From: Kordia periserrulae
Lineage (GTDB): Bacteria; Bacteroidota; Bacteroidia; Flavobacteriales; Flavobacteriaceae
Assembly: GCF_003054265.1 (NCBI RefSeq)
Contig: NZ_QBKT01000001.1
Location: 124,001 to 188,000 of the forward strand
Length of the DNA: 64,000 bases
Direction of reading: 5' to 3'
The notes under the pieces are model-generated. The model saw only the letters and a program-made list of their open reading frames with translations. It ran no database searches and had not been told where the DNA came from. Made by a program: the position numbers and the translations under genes. The stretch's first letter is position 1; every line of letters begins with the position of its first letter. Shown here one piece after another: positions 44,166 through 52,814 of the stretch.

Positions 44166-45791
44166 ATGGGAAAAGGATTTTTTCAAGTTCCAACAGCCAT
44201 TAACGAACCTGTAAAATCGTATGCACCTGGCAGTCCTGAAAGAGCTGCTGTTATCGCACAATACGAAGCATATTTTAATGGAAATGTTGATGTGCCAATG
44301 TACATTGGAAGTGAAACTGTAACAACTGGAAATACAAACAATATGACACCTCCACACGACCATCAACACGTTGTGGGAACGTATCATTTAGCAGAAAAAA
44401 AGCACGTAACACAAGCTATTGAAGCGGCTTTGGAAGCTAGAAAAAAATGGGCACAGTTAACATGGGAACAACGTGCAGCTATCTTTTTAAAGGCTGCTGA
44501 ATTAATCGCAGGACCTTACAGAGCAAAAATCAACGCAGCTACGATGATTGCGCAATCAAAAACAGTACACCAAGCAGAAATTGATGCCGCATGTGAGTTG
44601 ATTGACTTTTTACGTTTTAACGTAGAATTTATGTCACAAATTTACGAAGAGCAACCAGATTCTGCAGAAGGCATTTGGAATCGTGTTGAATACCGACCAT
44701 TAGAAGGATTTGTATATGCAATTACACCATTCAATTTTACTGCGATTGCTGGAAATTTACCTGCAAGTGCTGCAATGATGGGAAATACCGTAGTTTGGAA
44801 ACCTAGTGATAGTCAAATTTTCTCAGCAAAAGTGATTGTTGATGTTTTTAAAGAAGCTGGCGTACCTGATGGTGTCATCAATGTAGTATATGGTGATCCT
44901 GTGATGATTACCGATACTATTTTAGCAAGTCCAGATTTTGCTGGAGTGCACTTTACAGGTTCAACCTATGTTTTTAAAGAATTGTGGAAAAAGATTGGAA
45001 ATAATATTCACACATATAAAACCTATCCTAAAATTGTAGGTGAAACTGGCGGAAAAGATTTTATTATTGCGCATCCAAGTGCAAATGCTAAACAAGTCGC
45101 TACCGGAATTTCACGTGGTGCATTTGAATTTCAAGGACAAAAATGTAGTGCAGCTTCACGCGTGTACTTGCCAAAATCTATCGCAAATGAGGTGTTAGAG
45201 TATGTAAAAGAAGATATTGCTTCTTTCAAAATGGGTTCTCCTGCTGATTTGAGTAATTTTATTACTGCGGTAATTCACGAAGGTTCTTTTGATAAATTGG
45301 CAAAATATATTGACCAAGCAAAAGCGGACGCTGATGCGGAAGTGATTGCTGGTGGAAATTACGATAAATCGAAAGGGTATTTTGTGGAACCAACAGTGAT
45401 TTTGACCACAAATCCAAAGTACACTACGATGGAAACAGAATTATTCGGTCCAGTAGTTACGGTATATGTGTACGAAGATGCCGATTGGTCAGAAACTTTA
45501 CAATTGGTTGACGGAACTTCTGAATACGCTTTAACAGGCGCTGTATTTTCTGGAGATCGTTACGCAATTGACGAGGCTACCAAAGCCTTGGAAAACTGTG
45601 CTGGAAACTTCTATATCAATGACAAGCCAACAGGTGCGGTTGTAGGACAACAACCTTTTGGTGGCGCAAGAGCTTCTGGAACCAATGACAAAGCAGGTTC
45701 TGCACAAAACTTATTGCGTTGGGTTTCTCCACGATTAATCAAAGAAACTTTTGTAACTCCAACAGACTATAGATATCCGTTTTTAGGGTAA
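44166..45791 (+). CDS. pruA: L-glutamate gamma-semialdehyde dehydrogenase (P5C dehydrogenase)
   Basis: Last step of proline degradation: oxidises glutamate semialdehyde to glutamate with NAD+. 541 residues, the size of single-function PruA. Catalytic Cys327 in GQKCSAASRVY; the general-base Glu293 in VGETGGKDF; nucleotide segment VHFTGSTYVFKEL; Asn190 in TPFNFTAI. The start at 44166 (MGKGFFQVPTAINEP) is the family start and follows a promoter box. A strong terminator follows. Proline dehydrogenase is not in the window. Confidence 0.96.
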   Translation: MGKGFFQVPTAINEPVKSYAPGSPERAAVIAQYEAYFNGNVDVPMYIGSETVTTGNTNNMTPPHDHQHVVGTYHLAEKKHVTQAIEAALEARKKWAQLTWEQRAAIFLKAAELIAGPYRAKINAATMIAQSKTVHQAEIDAACELIDFLRFNVEFMSQIYEEQPDSAEGIWNRVEYRPLEGFVYAITPFNFTAIAGNLPASAAMMGNTVVWKPSDSQIFSAKVIVDVFKEAGVPDGVINVVYGDPVMITDTILASPDFAGVHFTGSTYVFKELWKKIGNNIHTYKTYPKIVGETGGKDFIIAHPSANAKQVATGISRGAFEFQGQKCSAASRVYLPKSIANEVLEYVKEDIASFKMGSPADLSNFITAVIHEGSFDKLAKYIDQAKADADAEVIAGGNYDKSKGYFVEPTVILTTNPKYTTMETELFGPVVTVYVYEDADWSETLQLVDGTSEYALTGAVFSGDRYAIDEATKALENCAGNFYINDKPTGAVVGQQPFGGARASGTNDKAGSAQNLLRWVSPRLIKETFVTPTDYRYPFLG

Positions 45792-45812
45792 TATTTTCAA
45801 ACTCATATAACA

Positions 45813-45837
45813 AAAAGCCAGCAAATTGCTGGCTTTT
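45813..45837. terminator. Terminator between pruA and the small RiPP-like gene
   Basis: AAAAGCCAGCA pairs with TGCTGGCTTTT around a 3-base loop, with A and T tails. It can serve pruA on the plus strand and the small gene converging from the minus strand. Confidence 0.8.
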
Positions 45838-45922
45838 CACTTCTTTAGTTATTGGTATTATTAGCTAATTGTTTAGCTATACTTAAAAAGCTATACAAAT
45901 AGCTCTTTTAAAATATTCTTAC

Positions 45923-46084
45923 TTAGCGGCAGAAATAAGAAATGCATACATAATTTCCATCATCATCAATGTACCATTCTTTCGTTAAATCTGTTGGTCC
46001 TCTTTGTCCTTTAACTTTTTCTACATCAAAATTGGAGATGACTTTTCTATTTAACTGCAAATTTGACAACTTTCTTTTTTTCAT
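45923..46084 (-). CDS. Short RiPP-like precursor (53 aa)
   Basis: A 53-codon minus-strand frame from ATG at 46084 to TAA at 45923. The leader reads MKKRKLSNLQLNRKVISNF, matching the LxLNKxxISNF leader of the RiPP precursors at 27666-28255 (same length to the ISNF end). A KG step (EKVKG) takes the place of GG, and the core is acidic with only two cysteines (DDDGNYVCISYFC, last residue R). Too few Cys for the same rings as the paralogues. No modification enzyme is next to it. Reliability rests on the leader similarity and the lack of competing frames. Confidence 0.62.
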   Translation of the reverse strand: MKKRKLSNLQLNRKVISNFDVEKVKGQRGPTDLTKEWYIDDDGNYVCISYFCR

Positions 46085-46163
46085 AGTATTATAATTTTTA
46101 TGATTAACACTTAAAGCTACTAAGAAAAAACTATGTTGCAGTAAGGTTTTACCTTATAAAAAC

Positions 46164-46192
46164 AAAAAGACAGCTACGAGAGCTGTCTTTTT
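46164..46192 (-). terminator. Terminator after the Omp28 gene
   Basis: AAAAAGACAGCT pairs perfectly with AGCTGTCTTTTT around ACGAG; a T run follows on the minus strand. It lies 46 bases past the Omp28 stop. Confidence 0.82.
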
Positions 46193-46237
46193 TATAAAGA
46201 ATTAAATACGATAATTCTAGCTAATTATATGTTTTCT

Positions 46238-47563
46238 TTAGTTTGCTAAGAAGTCAGAATCTGCTTCTGCTGTCCCTGTTTTAGAGAATGCTGCGTTGAT
46301 TACTTTGTTGTCAGCACCAACAATCATAGCGATTACAGAAACTTTTGAACTGTCAGATACATTTCCTGGCATTGCAATATCAAAAAACTCTGTATGTTTT
46401 TGTCCTGCTGCTGTGCTTCCTGCTGGAATAGCATCTCCCAACACATTTGTAATAGAGTGTCTTAATGTATGATTGTGAACGAAGTTTGTGATTGGATCTA
46501 CACCTCCGTAGTAAGTTGTGTAGTTTGCTTGTGAAGCTACAATGCCATCTTCTAATACCATTACTACTAATTTTGCTCCTGATGTGTTTTGTGCAAACGC
46601 TGCACTCACATATACTTGCAAGTTGTTTCCAACTACCATAGAATTTAAAGACAATCCTGAAGATGTAGTTCCAGTTGCTAAGTTTGTTGCTTGCGCTACG
46701 TTACTTGGCTCTGGGAATGTCCACTCTTGATCTCTGTTGATAACTGCTGTTGGATAACTTCCTCCTGGATTGAATTGACTTACCAATGTTTGGCTGTATG
46801 AGTTTTGCATGTTATCACCACTGTGTGCTCCTACTGCAAAAACTCTGTCTGATTGCGCTTCTACTTGTTCAATAGCGTATGATACTCTTGGACACCATCC
46901 GCACCAAGTTCCTGTAAAGTCTTCAATAACTGCCATTTTAGCAAATGTTGCTGGAGCTGTTTCTCCAGTTACAGGTAAGTTAAATACTCCAGAAGTCAAA
47001 CCGTCTTTTGACGCTGTTACTTCTAAATCTCCCATAGCAGTCACCATCATTGCATGACCACTGATTTGGTTTCCATTTACTGTTAACGTTGCAGAATCTG
47101 TAATTGTGTAATCGTTTCCAGAAGCATCTGAACCAATCACGGTAAAACTTGCAGTATCTCCTACTTTTACACTTGTATCGTTACTTTCTACTCGTAATGC
47201 TGTAATTACTGGAGGCGTTACCTCAACACTAATAGCACCACTGTTGATTTGTTGATATTGCGCTGTAATTTGATACGTTCCTGTAGCAGTTGGCGTAAAA
47301 TCTAGTCCTGAAATAGCACTATTATTTACTCGAATTGTTGAACTTGATGATACATTAGACCCATCATTTGCTGTTACCGTAAAAGTAATAGACCCGCCCA
47401 ATTCGATGGAATTTTGACTTGCAGTCACTGTAATAGAAGTAATTCCTGATCCGCCACCTGGATTTGTAGGTTCGCCTGGCTCGTTATCAGAATCACTACT
47501 GCAGGAATACATAAATAACGCAGCAACGACAAGCATACATTTAAAAAGATTTTTTGCTTTCAT
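46238..47563 (-). CDS. Omp28-related outer-membrane lipoprotein with thioredoxin-like motif
   Basis: 441 residues. Lipoprotein signal with Cys 21 (ALFMYSCSSDSD), an acidic/Gly linker, two Ig-like/BIG-type beta domains (about 40-200; TASQNSIELGGSITFTV and NDTSVKVGDTASFTV), then the Omp28 domain, which opens with a thioredoxin-type site FTGTWCGWCPR (CxxC). Omp28 proteins are outer-membrane redox-active or adhesin proteins in Bacteroidota. Divergent from a TlpA-like gene and a DUF6029 gene; the same three families sit together in many Flavobacteriia. Confidence 0.85.
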   Translation of the reverse strand: MKAKNLFKCMLVVAALFMYSCSSDSDNEPGEPTNPGGGSGITSITVTASQNSIELGGSITFTVTANDGSNVSSSSTIRVNNSAISGLDFTPTATGTYQITAQYQQINSGAISVEVTPPVITALRVESNDTSVKVGDTASFTVIGSDASGNDYTITDSATLTVNGNQISGHAMMVTAMGDLEVTASKDGLTSGVFNLPVTGETAPATFAKMAVIEDFTGTWCGWCPRVSYAIEQVEAQSDRVFAVGAHSGDNMQNSYSQTLVSQFNPGGSYPTAVINRDQEWTFPEPSNVAQATNLATGTTSSGLSLNSMVVGNNLQVYVSAAFAQNTSGAKLVVMVLEDGIVASQANYTTYYGGVDPITNFVHNHTLRHSITNVLGDAIPAGSTAAGQKHTEFFDIAMPGNVSDSSKVSVIAMIVGADNKVINAAFSKTGTAEADSDFLAN

Positions 47564-47696
47564 AAGTTTTTTTTGGTTTATAAAGTTTAGTTAATTGGTA
47601 TAATTGGCGTCTAATTTATATTAAATTTTTGTTAAAAAAAAGAAAAATCTAACAAACAGTAAATCAATAAAATAACCTATCATTTATATAGAGAAT

Positions 47697-47783
47697 ATGG
47701 AGAAACCACCAAAAATGATTTATTTTATTTTTCTTGTTTTTTTAACGTTAGCTTTTATATATTTACAAAATTCTCACTATTAA
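47697..47783 (+). CDS. Possible 28-residue single-membrane-helix micropeptide
   Basis: ATG at 47697, stop at 47783, 11 bases before the TlpA-like gene. Product: a short basic head (MEKPPKMIY) and one very hydrophobic helix (FIFLVFLTLAFIYL), then QNSHY. The size and position suit a small membrane-anchored partner or leader for the thioredoxin-like gene, but a chance frame cannot be excluded. Confidence 0.35.
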   Translation: MEKPPKMIYFIFLVFLTLAFIYLQNSHY

Positions 47784-47794
47784 ACTAAAAAAAT

Positions 47795-48283
47795 ATGAAG
47801 TCAATTATGAGTTTTGTTGCGGTATTTCTACTGTTTACAATACAAGCTACTGCTCAGAAGGAAATTCCGAATGTTGAAGTCAAAAATTTAGACGGAACTT
47901 CGCTAAACATGAATCAAATTACGCAAGAAAAAGGCGTGAAAATTCTCAGTTTTTGGGCAACATGGTGCGTGCCTTGCATTAATGAATTGGATGCTATTAA
48001 TGAAGTATATGAAGATTGGCAAGATGAAACGAATGTAGAATTGATTGCCATTGCTACAGACGATTCAAGAACTAAAAAAAGAATCAAGCCGTTGATAAAT
48101 GGTAAAGGATGGGAATACAAAATTCTTTTAGATGACAATCAAGATTTACAACGCGCTTTAAATATTACCACAATTCCTCACGTAATTGTTATTAAAGATG
48201 GAGAAATTGTTTTTCGCCATACAGGATATTTTCCTGGCGCAGAAAATCAGTTGTATGATGTCGTAAAGAAAAATTCAAAATAA
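47795..48283 (+). CDS. TlpA-like periplasmic disulfide reductase
   Basis: 162 residues with a signal peptide (ending IQATAQ). Thioredoxin fold with active site ATWCVPCINELD (CVPC), and a cis-Pro ITTIPHVIVIKDG. It likely keeps Cys pairs of exported proteins reduced. It sits between the Omp28 gene (divergent) and the DUF6029 barrel gene (47 bases downstream, same strand), so Omp28 and this reductase may work on the same redox step. Confidence 0.88.
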   Translation: MKSIMSFVAVFLLFTIQATAQKEIPNVEVKNLDGTSLNMNQITQEKGVKILSFWATWCVPCINELDAINEVYEDWQDETNVELIAIATDDSRTKKRIKPLINGKGWEYKILLDDNQDLQRALNITTIPHVIVIKDGEIVFRHTGYFPGAENQLYDVVKKNSK

Positions 48284-48330
48284 ACCATCTACAAACAGCT
48301 AACCTAACACTAAACTAACTACATATTTTC

Positions 48331-50010
48331 ATGAAGAAACTAATTTACCTTTCTTTAGCATTGGTATGCACTGTCGGATTTGCACAAAATCCCGACGAAG
48401 AAGATAAAAAAGATTGGGGAAGACTCACTGGCGGATTTGAATCTATTGTTCAATGGTATAACGATGACACAAGCTTAGGAAAATTCGCCGAAGAAGAACA
48501 TGTTCGTTCCAATAACTATTTAAAATTAGATTACAATTACGGAAATTGGTTTGCGGGAATGCAGATAGAATCGTACGCGCCAATGCCATTATTGAATTAT
48601 TCTCCAAAACTAGACGATTCTGGCGTAGCATTATATTATGCAATGTATCGCTCCAAAAAATTAGAAGTGACTGTCGGGCATTTTTACGAGCAATACGGAA
48701 GCGGACTGATTTTACGTGCTTGGGAAAACAGACCACTCGGAATCAACAATGCTTTTAGAGGTGCACGTGTGAAATTTGATCCTTCCAATTCGGTATCACT
48801 TTCTGCTATGTACGGAAGACAGCGTGACGGTTTTGATGTGTCGAATGGTGATATTTATGGATTTAATTCCGAATTTGATTTATCCAAACTACTCAAATTG
48901 GAAAGTTCAACAGTTTCTGCCGGATTTAGCTATGTAGGACGTAAAGAAGACATTCCTGAAGAATTTCAAAACGGAGAATTTGACGAATTGACCAATTCCT
49001 TTTCTGCACGATTGGATTATTCTGGCGAAAGCTTTTACTCGGGAATAGAATATATCGTTAAAGACAAAGACATTATTGTAAACTCACAACGTTTCATAGA
49101 AAATTTTGTAGAAAATGGAAGTGCCTTATTGCTCAACTTCGGATATTTTAAACAAGGTTTAGGAATTGATGCAACGTTCCGTAGACTCGAAAATATGAAC
49201 TTCTTCTCCGAAAGAGAAGCTGCCGGAAATGTATTCAACGAAAATATTGTCAATTACTTACCAGGATTGACCAAACAACACGATTATTTACTGACCAATA
49301 TTTACGTGTATCAAGCACAAGCTGCTATCACGGTTCCTGATCCGTCATTGTTAAAATACGGTGAAATTGGTGGTCAAATTGATGTGTTTTACAATTTTGA
49401 AAAAGGAACACCAATTGGTGGAAAATACGGAACTAAAGTTGCGGTAAACGCTGCGTATTGGGCTGGATTGAAAGGAGATTTCAACTTTACAGACAGAGAT
49501 GCCAACATTGACTATTTCGGATTTGGACAAAAATACTTTTCAGAATTTAGTTTGGAAGTCCGTAAAAAATGGAGTCGCAAGTGGCAAAGTATTTTTTACT
49601 ATGTAAATCAATACTACAACCAACGTTTTATCACGGATCAGCGCGGTGTGGTAAACTCAAATATTGGTGTGGTAGAATCTACCTACAGAATCAACTCCAA
49701 ACAATCGGTTCGTGCAGAATTACAACATTTATGGACGCAAGACGATAACGGAAGTTGGGCTGGAGCAACGTTGGAATTTAATGTAACACCAAGATTATCA
49801 TTTTATGTAAACGATATTTACAATTACGGAAACGACGTAGAAGACGAGCAAATTCACTTTTACAATGCAGGAGGAAGTTATGCTAGAGGCGCTACTCGAT
49901 TTGCCATCAATTACGGAAGACAGCGTGGCGGATTGATTTGCGTGGGAGGAGTTTGTCGTTTTGTACCACAAAGTACTGGATTGACAGTAAACATTACCAC
50001 AGCATTTTAA
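48331..50010 (+). CDS. DUF6029 family outer-membrane barrel protein
   Basis: 559 residues with a signal peptide (ending VCTVGFAQ). Most of the sequence is alternating beta strands with aromatic girdle residues, for example YLKLDYNYGNWFAGMQIESYAP, SFYSGIEYIVKD, SLEVRKKWSRKWQSIFYYVNQ, and a C-terminal strand STGLTVNITTAF with a terminal Phe, as in outer-membrane barrels. A Cys pair near the end (GLICVGGVCRFV) could be a client of the TlpA/Omp28 neighbours. DUF6029 has no known function. Ends before the inverted-repeat element at 50048. Confidence 0.78.
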   Translation: MKKLIYLSLALVCTVGFAQNPDEEDKKDWGRLTGGFESIVQWYNDDTSLGKFAEEEHVRSNNYLKLDYNYGNWFAGMQIESYAPMPLLNYSPKLDDSGVALYYAMYRSKKLEVTVGHFYEQYGSGLILRAWENRPLGINNAFRGARVKFDPSNSVSLSAMYGRQRDGFDVSNGDIYGFNSEFDLSKLLKLESSTVSAGFSYVGRKEDIPEEFQNGEFDELTNSFSARLDYSGESFYSGIEYIVKDKDIIVNSQRFIENFVENGSALLLNFGYFKQGLGIDATFRRLENMNFFSEREAAGNVFNENIVNYLPGLTKQHDYLLTNIYVYQAQAAITVPDPSLLKYGEIGGQIDVFYNFEKGTPIGGKYGTKVAVNAAYWAGLKGDFNFTDRDANIDYFGFGQKYFSEFSLEVRKKWSRKWQSIFYYVNQYYNQRFITDQRGVVNSNIGVVESTYRINSKQSVRAELQHLWTQDDNGSWAGATLEFNVTPRLSFYVNDIYNYGNDVEDEQIHFYNAGGSYARGATRFAINYGRQRGGLICVGGVCRFVPQSTGLTVNITTAF

Positions 50011-50047
50011 AAATTCATACACATCCCAACCAACTAACTACTTAAAT

Positions 50048-50183
50048 ACGAGGCTGTTTTTAAAAGTCCAATCTTCGTCAAACCGAACTTGATTCGGTTT
50101 CTCATAACAGTGAGAAATCAGTGTGATGGGATTCTGAGTCAAGCTCAGAATGACGTTAGAAATACTTTTAAAAACAGCCTCGT
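50048..50183. mobile_element. 136-bp MITE/REP-like element with perfect 20-bp terminal inverted repeats
   Basis: Terminal inverted repeats ACGAGGCTGTTTTTAAAAGT (50048-50067) and its exact complement at 50164-50183. Inside are further hairpins: AAACCGA/TCGGTTT (50080-50100) overlapping TTCTCA/TGAGAA, and ATTCTGAG/CTCAGAAT (50131-50151). No coding capacity and no clear target-site duplication. It fills the gap between converging DUF6029 and rsmG genes, ending six bases before the rsmG stop, so it may also terminate both transcripts. Confidence 0.6.
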
Positions 50184-50189
50184 TCATTT

Positions 50190-50819
50190 TTATGGCTTAT
50201 ATTTTAACGGAAGATGTACTACTTTTTTCGTTTCAAAAAAATCTTCTTCAAAATAATCGGAAATCGCATACAATGTAGCTTTGGGAAAATCTTGCAACTC
50301 TTCAGTTAAGTCGCCGCCTTTTAAATATAAAATTCCGTTTTTCAATTCGTGTTGTTGTTTTTTGGCAACTTTTTTACGAACCCATTTTACAAAATCAGGC
50401 ATATTGGTTACGGCTCTGCTCACAATAAAATCGAATTCGCCTTTCACTTTCTCCGCACGTAAATGATACGCAGAAACATTGGTCAAACCTATACGTTCTG
50501 CAACGGCTTGTACGACTTTTATCTTCTTTCCAATCGCATCTACCAATACAAATTTTACCTCTGGAAACAAAATTGCTAGTGGAATTCCTGGAAATCCGCC
50601 GCCTGTTCCCACATCCAATATTTTTGAGCCTGCTGCAAACGATTGAACTTTTGCAATAGCCAACGCATGCAGTACATGACGCAGATACAATTCGTCAATA
50701 TCTTTGCGAGAAATCACGTTAATTTGCGCGTTCCATTCCTTATATAAATCTTCCAGCTGCTCAAATTGTTCGATTTGAGTGTCTGTTAAATCTGTAAAAT
50801 ACTTTTGTATAATTTCCAT
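50190..50819 (-). CDS. rsmG: 16S rRNA (guanine(527)-N7)-methyltransferase
   Basis: SAM-dependent methyltransferase (209 residues) that makes m7G527 in 16S rRNA. The N-terminal helix and YKEWNAQINVISRKDIDELYLRHVLHAL are diagnostic; motif I is ILDVGTGGGFPGIPLAILFPE, followed by FVLVDAIGKKIKVVQAVAERIGL and FDFIVSRAV. The C-terminus (KKVVHLPLKYKP) is complete. A -7 promoter box lies at 50828-50835. Confidence 0.95.
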   Translation of the reverse strand: MEIIQKYFTDLTDTQIEQFEQLEDLYKEWNAQINVISRKDIDELYLRHVLHALAIAKVQSFAAGSKILDVGTGGGFPGIPLAILFPEVKFVLVDAIGKKIKVVQAVAERIGLTNVSAYHLRAEKVKGEFDFIVSRAVTNMPDFVKWVRKKVAKKQQHELKNGILYLKGGDLTEELQDFPKATLYAISDYFEEDFFETKKVVHLPLKYKP

Positions 50820-50827
50820 AATTAGCG

Positions 50828-50835
50828 CAAAACTA
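50828..50835 (-). promoter_or_regulatory. Candidate -7 promoter box for rsmG
   Basis: Minus-strand TAGTTTTG matches TAnnTTTG, 8 bases before the rsmG ATG, which would give a near-leaderless transcript. Confidence 0.38.
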
Positions 50836-50935
50836 CTCTTTATTTACGATTTAATAAATTTATTATTTTCAAATTGCAAATTTTACAATATATTGTACTA
50901 GTTTTACCTCAAACATAGATTAAATAGCTTTTTAT

Positions 50936-51982
50936 ATGTCGAAAAAAAATGTAGATCAAGAAATTAAAGAAGCATTGAAAAATTGGAGATCTATCGTCTC
51001 TAAATACAGAAAAAAAAGTACAAAAAAAGCCATTGGGCAAATGGCATCTTCTTTTTTACCATTTATTGCCGTTTGGGTATTGATGTATTTTACCCTTGAA
51101 TTTTCACTAACGCTGACCATTTTATTGGGAATCTTAAACGCCTTCTTTTTGGTGCGAATTTTTATCATTCAACACGATTGCGGACACGGTTCTTTTATAA
51201 AATCGCAAAAAGCAAGTGATATTATTGGATATGTGTGTAGTGTATTTAGCTTTTTACCATTCAAATATTGGGCAGTAACGCACACATTTCATCACGGACA
51301 TAACGGACAGTTAGAAACGCGACAAGTTGGCGACATGCCTACGTTGACCGTAGAAGAATTCCGCGCAAAAAGCTGGTGGGGACGCTTCAAATACAAAGTT
51401 TTCAGAAGTCCCATCGTAATTTTCGTAATTGCGCCTGCGTACTATTTAATTGTGACAACCAAGTATCCGTTTTTGCAATTTAACAAATGGAAAAAAATCA
51501 CGTTGACACTTTTAAAAGACAACCTCATCATCATCATTCCATATTTAATTATTGGGTATTTTGTAGGTTGGGCAAACTTTTTTGCGGTGCAATTTATCAT
51601 CTTATTCTTCTTCGGAATCATTGCGTTTTGGTTTTTTTACATTCAGCATCAACATGAGTTTTCGTATAAAAAGTGGAAAAAAGATTGGGATTTCTTGCTA
51701 TCTGCAATCAAAGGAAGTACGTATTTAAAATTACCACGAGTAATGGAATGGTTTACAGGTCACATCGGCATTCACCACATTCACCATTTAAATAGTAGAA
51801 TTCCAAATTACAATCTAAAAAAGTGTATTACAGAAAATAAAATTTTATCAAAATACGTAACTACTTTGTCCTTTAAAGACGGATTGAAAATGATGTTTTT
51901 AAAATTATGGGATGAAGAACAACAGCGTATGATTACGTTTAGAGAATACTATAGACTCGAAAAAGTTCGCTTTTCTAATTAA
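50936..51982 (+). CDS. Membrane fatty acid desaturase
   Basis: Di-iron membrane desaturase, 348 residues with about four to six hydrophobic helices. The three histidine boxes are present: HDCGH (80-84), HTFHH (116-120) and HHIHH (280-284), with the PNYNLKKC segment after the last. The family inserts double bonds into acyl chains using O2. It overlaps the 3' end of the converging membrane-protein gene by eight bases. Confidence 0.9.
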   Translation: MSKKNVDQEIKEALKNWRSIVSKYRKKSTKKAIGQMASSFLPFIAVWVLMYFTLEFSLTLTILLGILNAFFLVRIFIIQHDCGHGSFIKSQKASDIIGYVCSVFSFLPFKYWAVTHTFHHGHNGQLETRQVGDMPTLTVEEFRAKSWWGRFKYKVFRSPIVIFVIAPAYYLIVTTKYPFLQFNKWKKITLTLLKDNLIIIIPYLIIGYFVGWANFFAVQFIILFFFGIIAFWFFYIQHQHEFSYKKWKKDWDFLLSAIKGSTYLKLPRVMEWFTGHIGIHHIHHLNSRIPNYNLKKCITENKILSKYVTTLSFKDGLKMMFLKLWDEEQQRMITFREYYRLEKVRFSN

Positions 51983-52712
51983 AGAATATAAAATACATTC
52001 TAATTGCAATAATAAGTACCACATAAGCAATTGAAATATAGAGCAACGGCTTTGCGATGACTTCGTAAAGCCGTTTTTTAATGCGTTTGATCGATTTGAT
52101 AAATTCCACATAAAGTAATGCATAGCACACAAATAACAACACGCCCAATCCTTCTGTGATTCCAAAATGAAATTGCAATTTTAGTATGTGAAAATATGCT
52201 ACAGCGTGTGATAAGAAAAAAACAAATAGTAATACTATAGATGCTGTAGACCTAAGGTTTCTCAAAGTTAAATCGAGCGTATAAAAAAACTCATAAAAAG
52301 AACTCGGTGCAACAGTAGAAGAAACAATTAACAATTTTTCATTTCCTTTCTCAACATTCATATCTTTTCGTTCTTCGCGCCATCTTTTTCCTTTAAAAAA
52401 AGGATTGAATTTCAATTCTTTATCGATCATATTTCTTTTTAAAACATATTCGATAAAATGTGAACCTAGTATTCCAAAAACGACTAACAAGCTTACTGCG
52501 ATTACACCATGATACACGGAAGGATTCAATCCATCCAACTCAAAAAAGATAAACTTTTTAGGCACTACATTCATAAAATACAACCCGAAAAAAGTAACAA
52601 CAACTAGAATAAAGACCAAATAGTCAAGTCGTTTTTTAACACTTATGATGCGACTAATTAAATTCTCTAGAAAAAACTCTTTAGAAACTTCTTGATTGTT
52701 ATTATTTTCCAT
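51975..52712 (-). CDS. Predicted membrane protein, unknown family
   Basis: 245 residues. Hydrophobic segments at about 28-47, 68-88, 155-175, 183-205 and 222-243, five helices or so, with a charged central loop between the second and third (FKGKRWREERKDMNVEKGNEK). I do not recognise a family. Its stop is eight bases inside the desaturase gene, convergent. Divergent from the aminotransferase. It may be a small stand-alone gene with no clear partner. Confidence 0.6.
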   Translation of the reverse strand: MENNNNQEVSKEFFLENLISRIISVKKRLDYLVFILVVVTFFGLYFMNVVPKKFIFFELDGLNPSVYHGVIAVSLLVVFGILGSHFIEYVLKRNMIDKELKFNPFFKGKRWREERKDMNVEKGNEKLLIVSSTVAPSSFYEFFYTLDLTLRNLRSTASIVLLFVFFLSHAVAYFHILKLQFHFGITEGLGVLLFVCYALLYVEFIKSIKRIKKRLYEVIAKPLLYISIAYVVLIIAIRMYFIFFN

Positions 52713-52768
52713 AATAAAATACTTTTGTGATTATTGAAAACTATCTTTCATCCTAAAACAAAAATAAC

Positions 52769-52776
52769 TAATTTCG
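52769..52776 (+). promoter_or_regulatory. Possible -7 promoter box for the aminotransferase
   Basis: TAATTTCG differs from TAnnTTTG at one position; the ATG is 38 bases downstream. Confidence 0.3.
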
Positions 52777-52814
52777 CAACGTTCAGTAATTAAAAAAAGA
52801 AACAACACACAACC

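Noticed and set aside
50048-50183. A riboswitch or structured RNA gene at the nested-hairpin element
   Set aside because: It lies at the 3' ends of two converging genes, not upstream of a gene, and the long terminal inverted repeats point to a mobile or terminator element.
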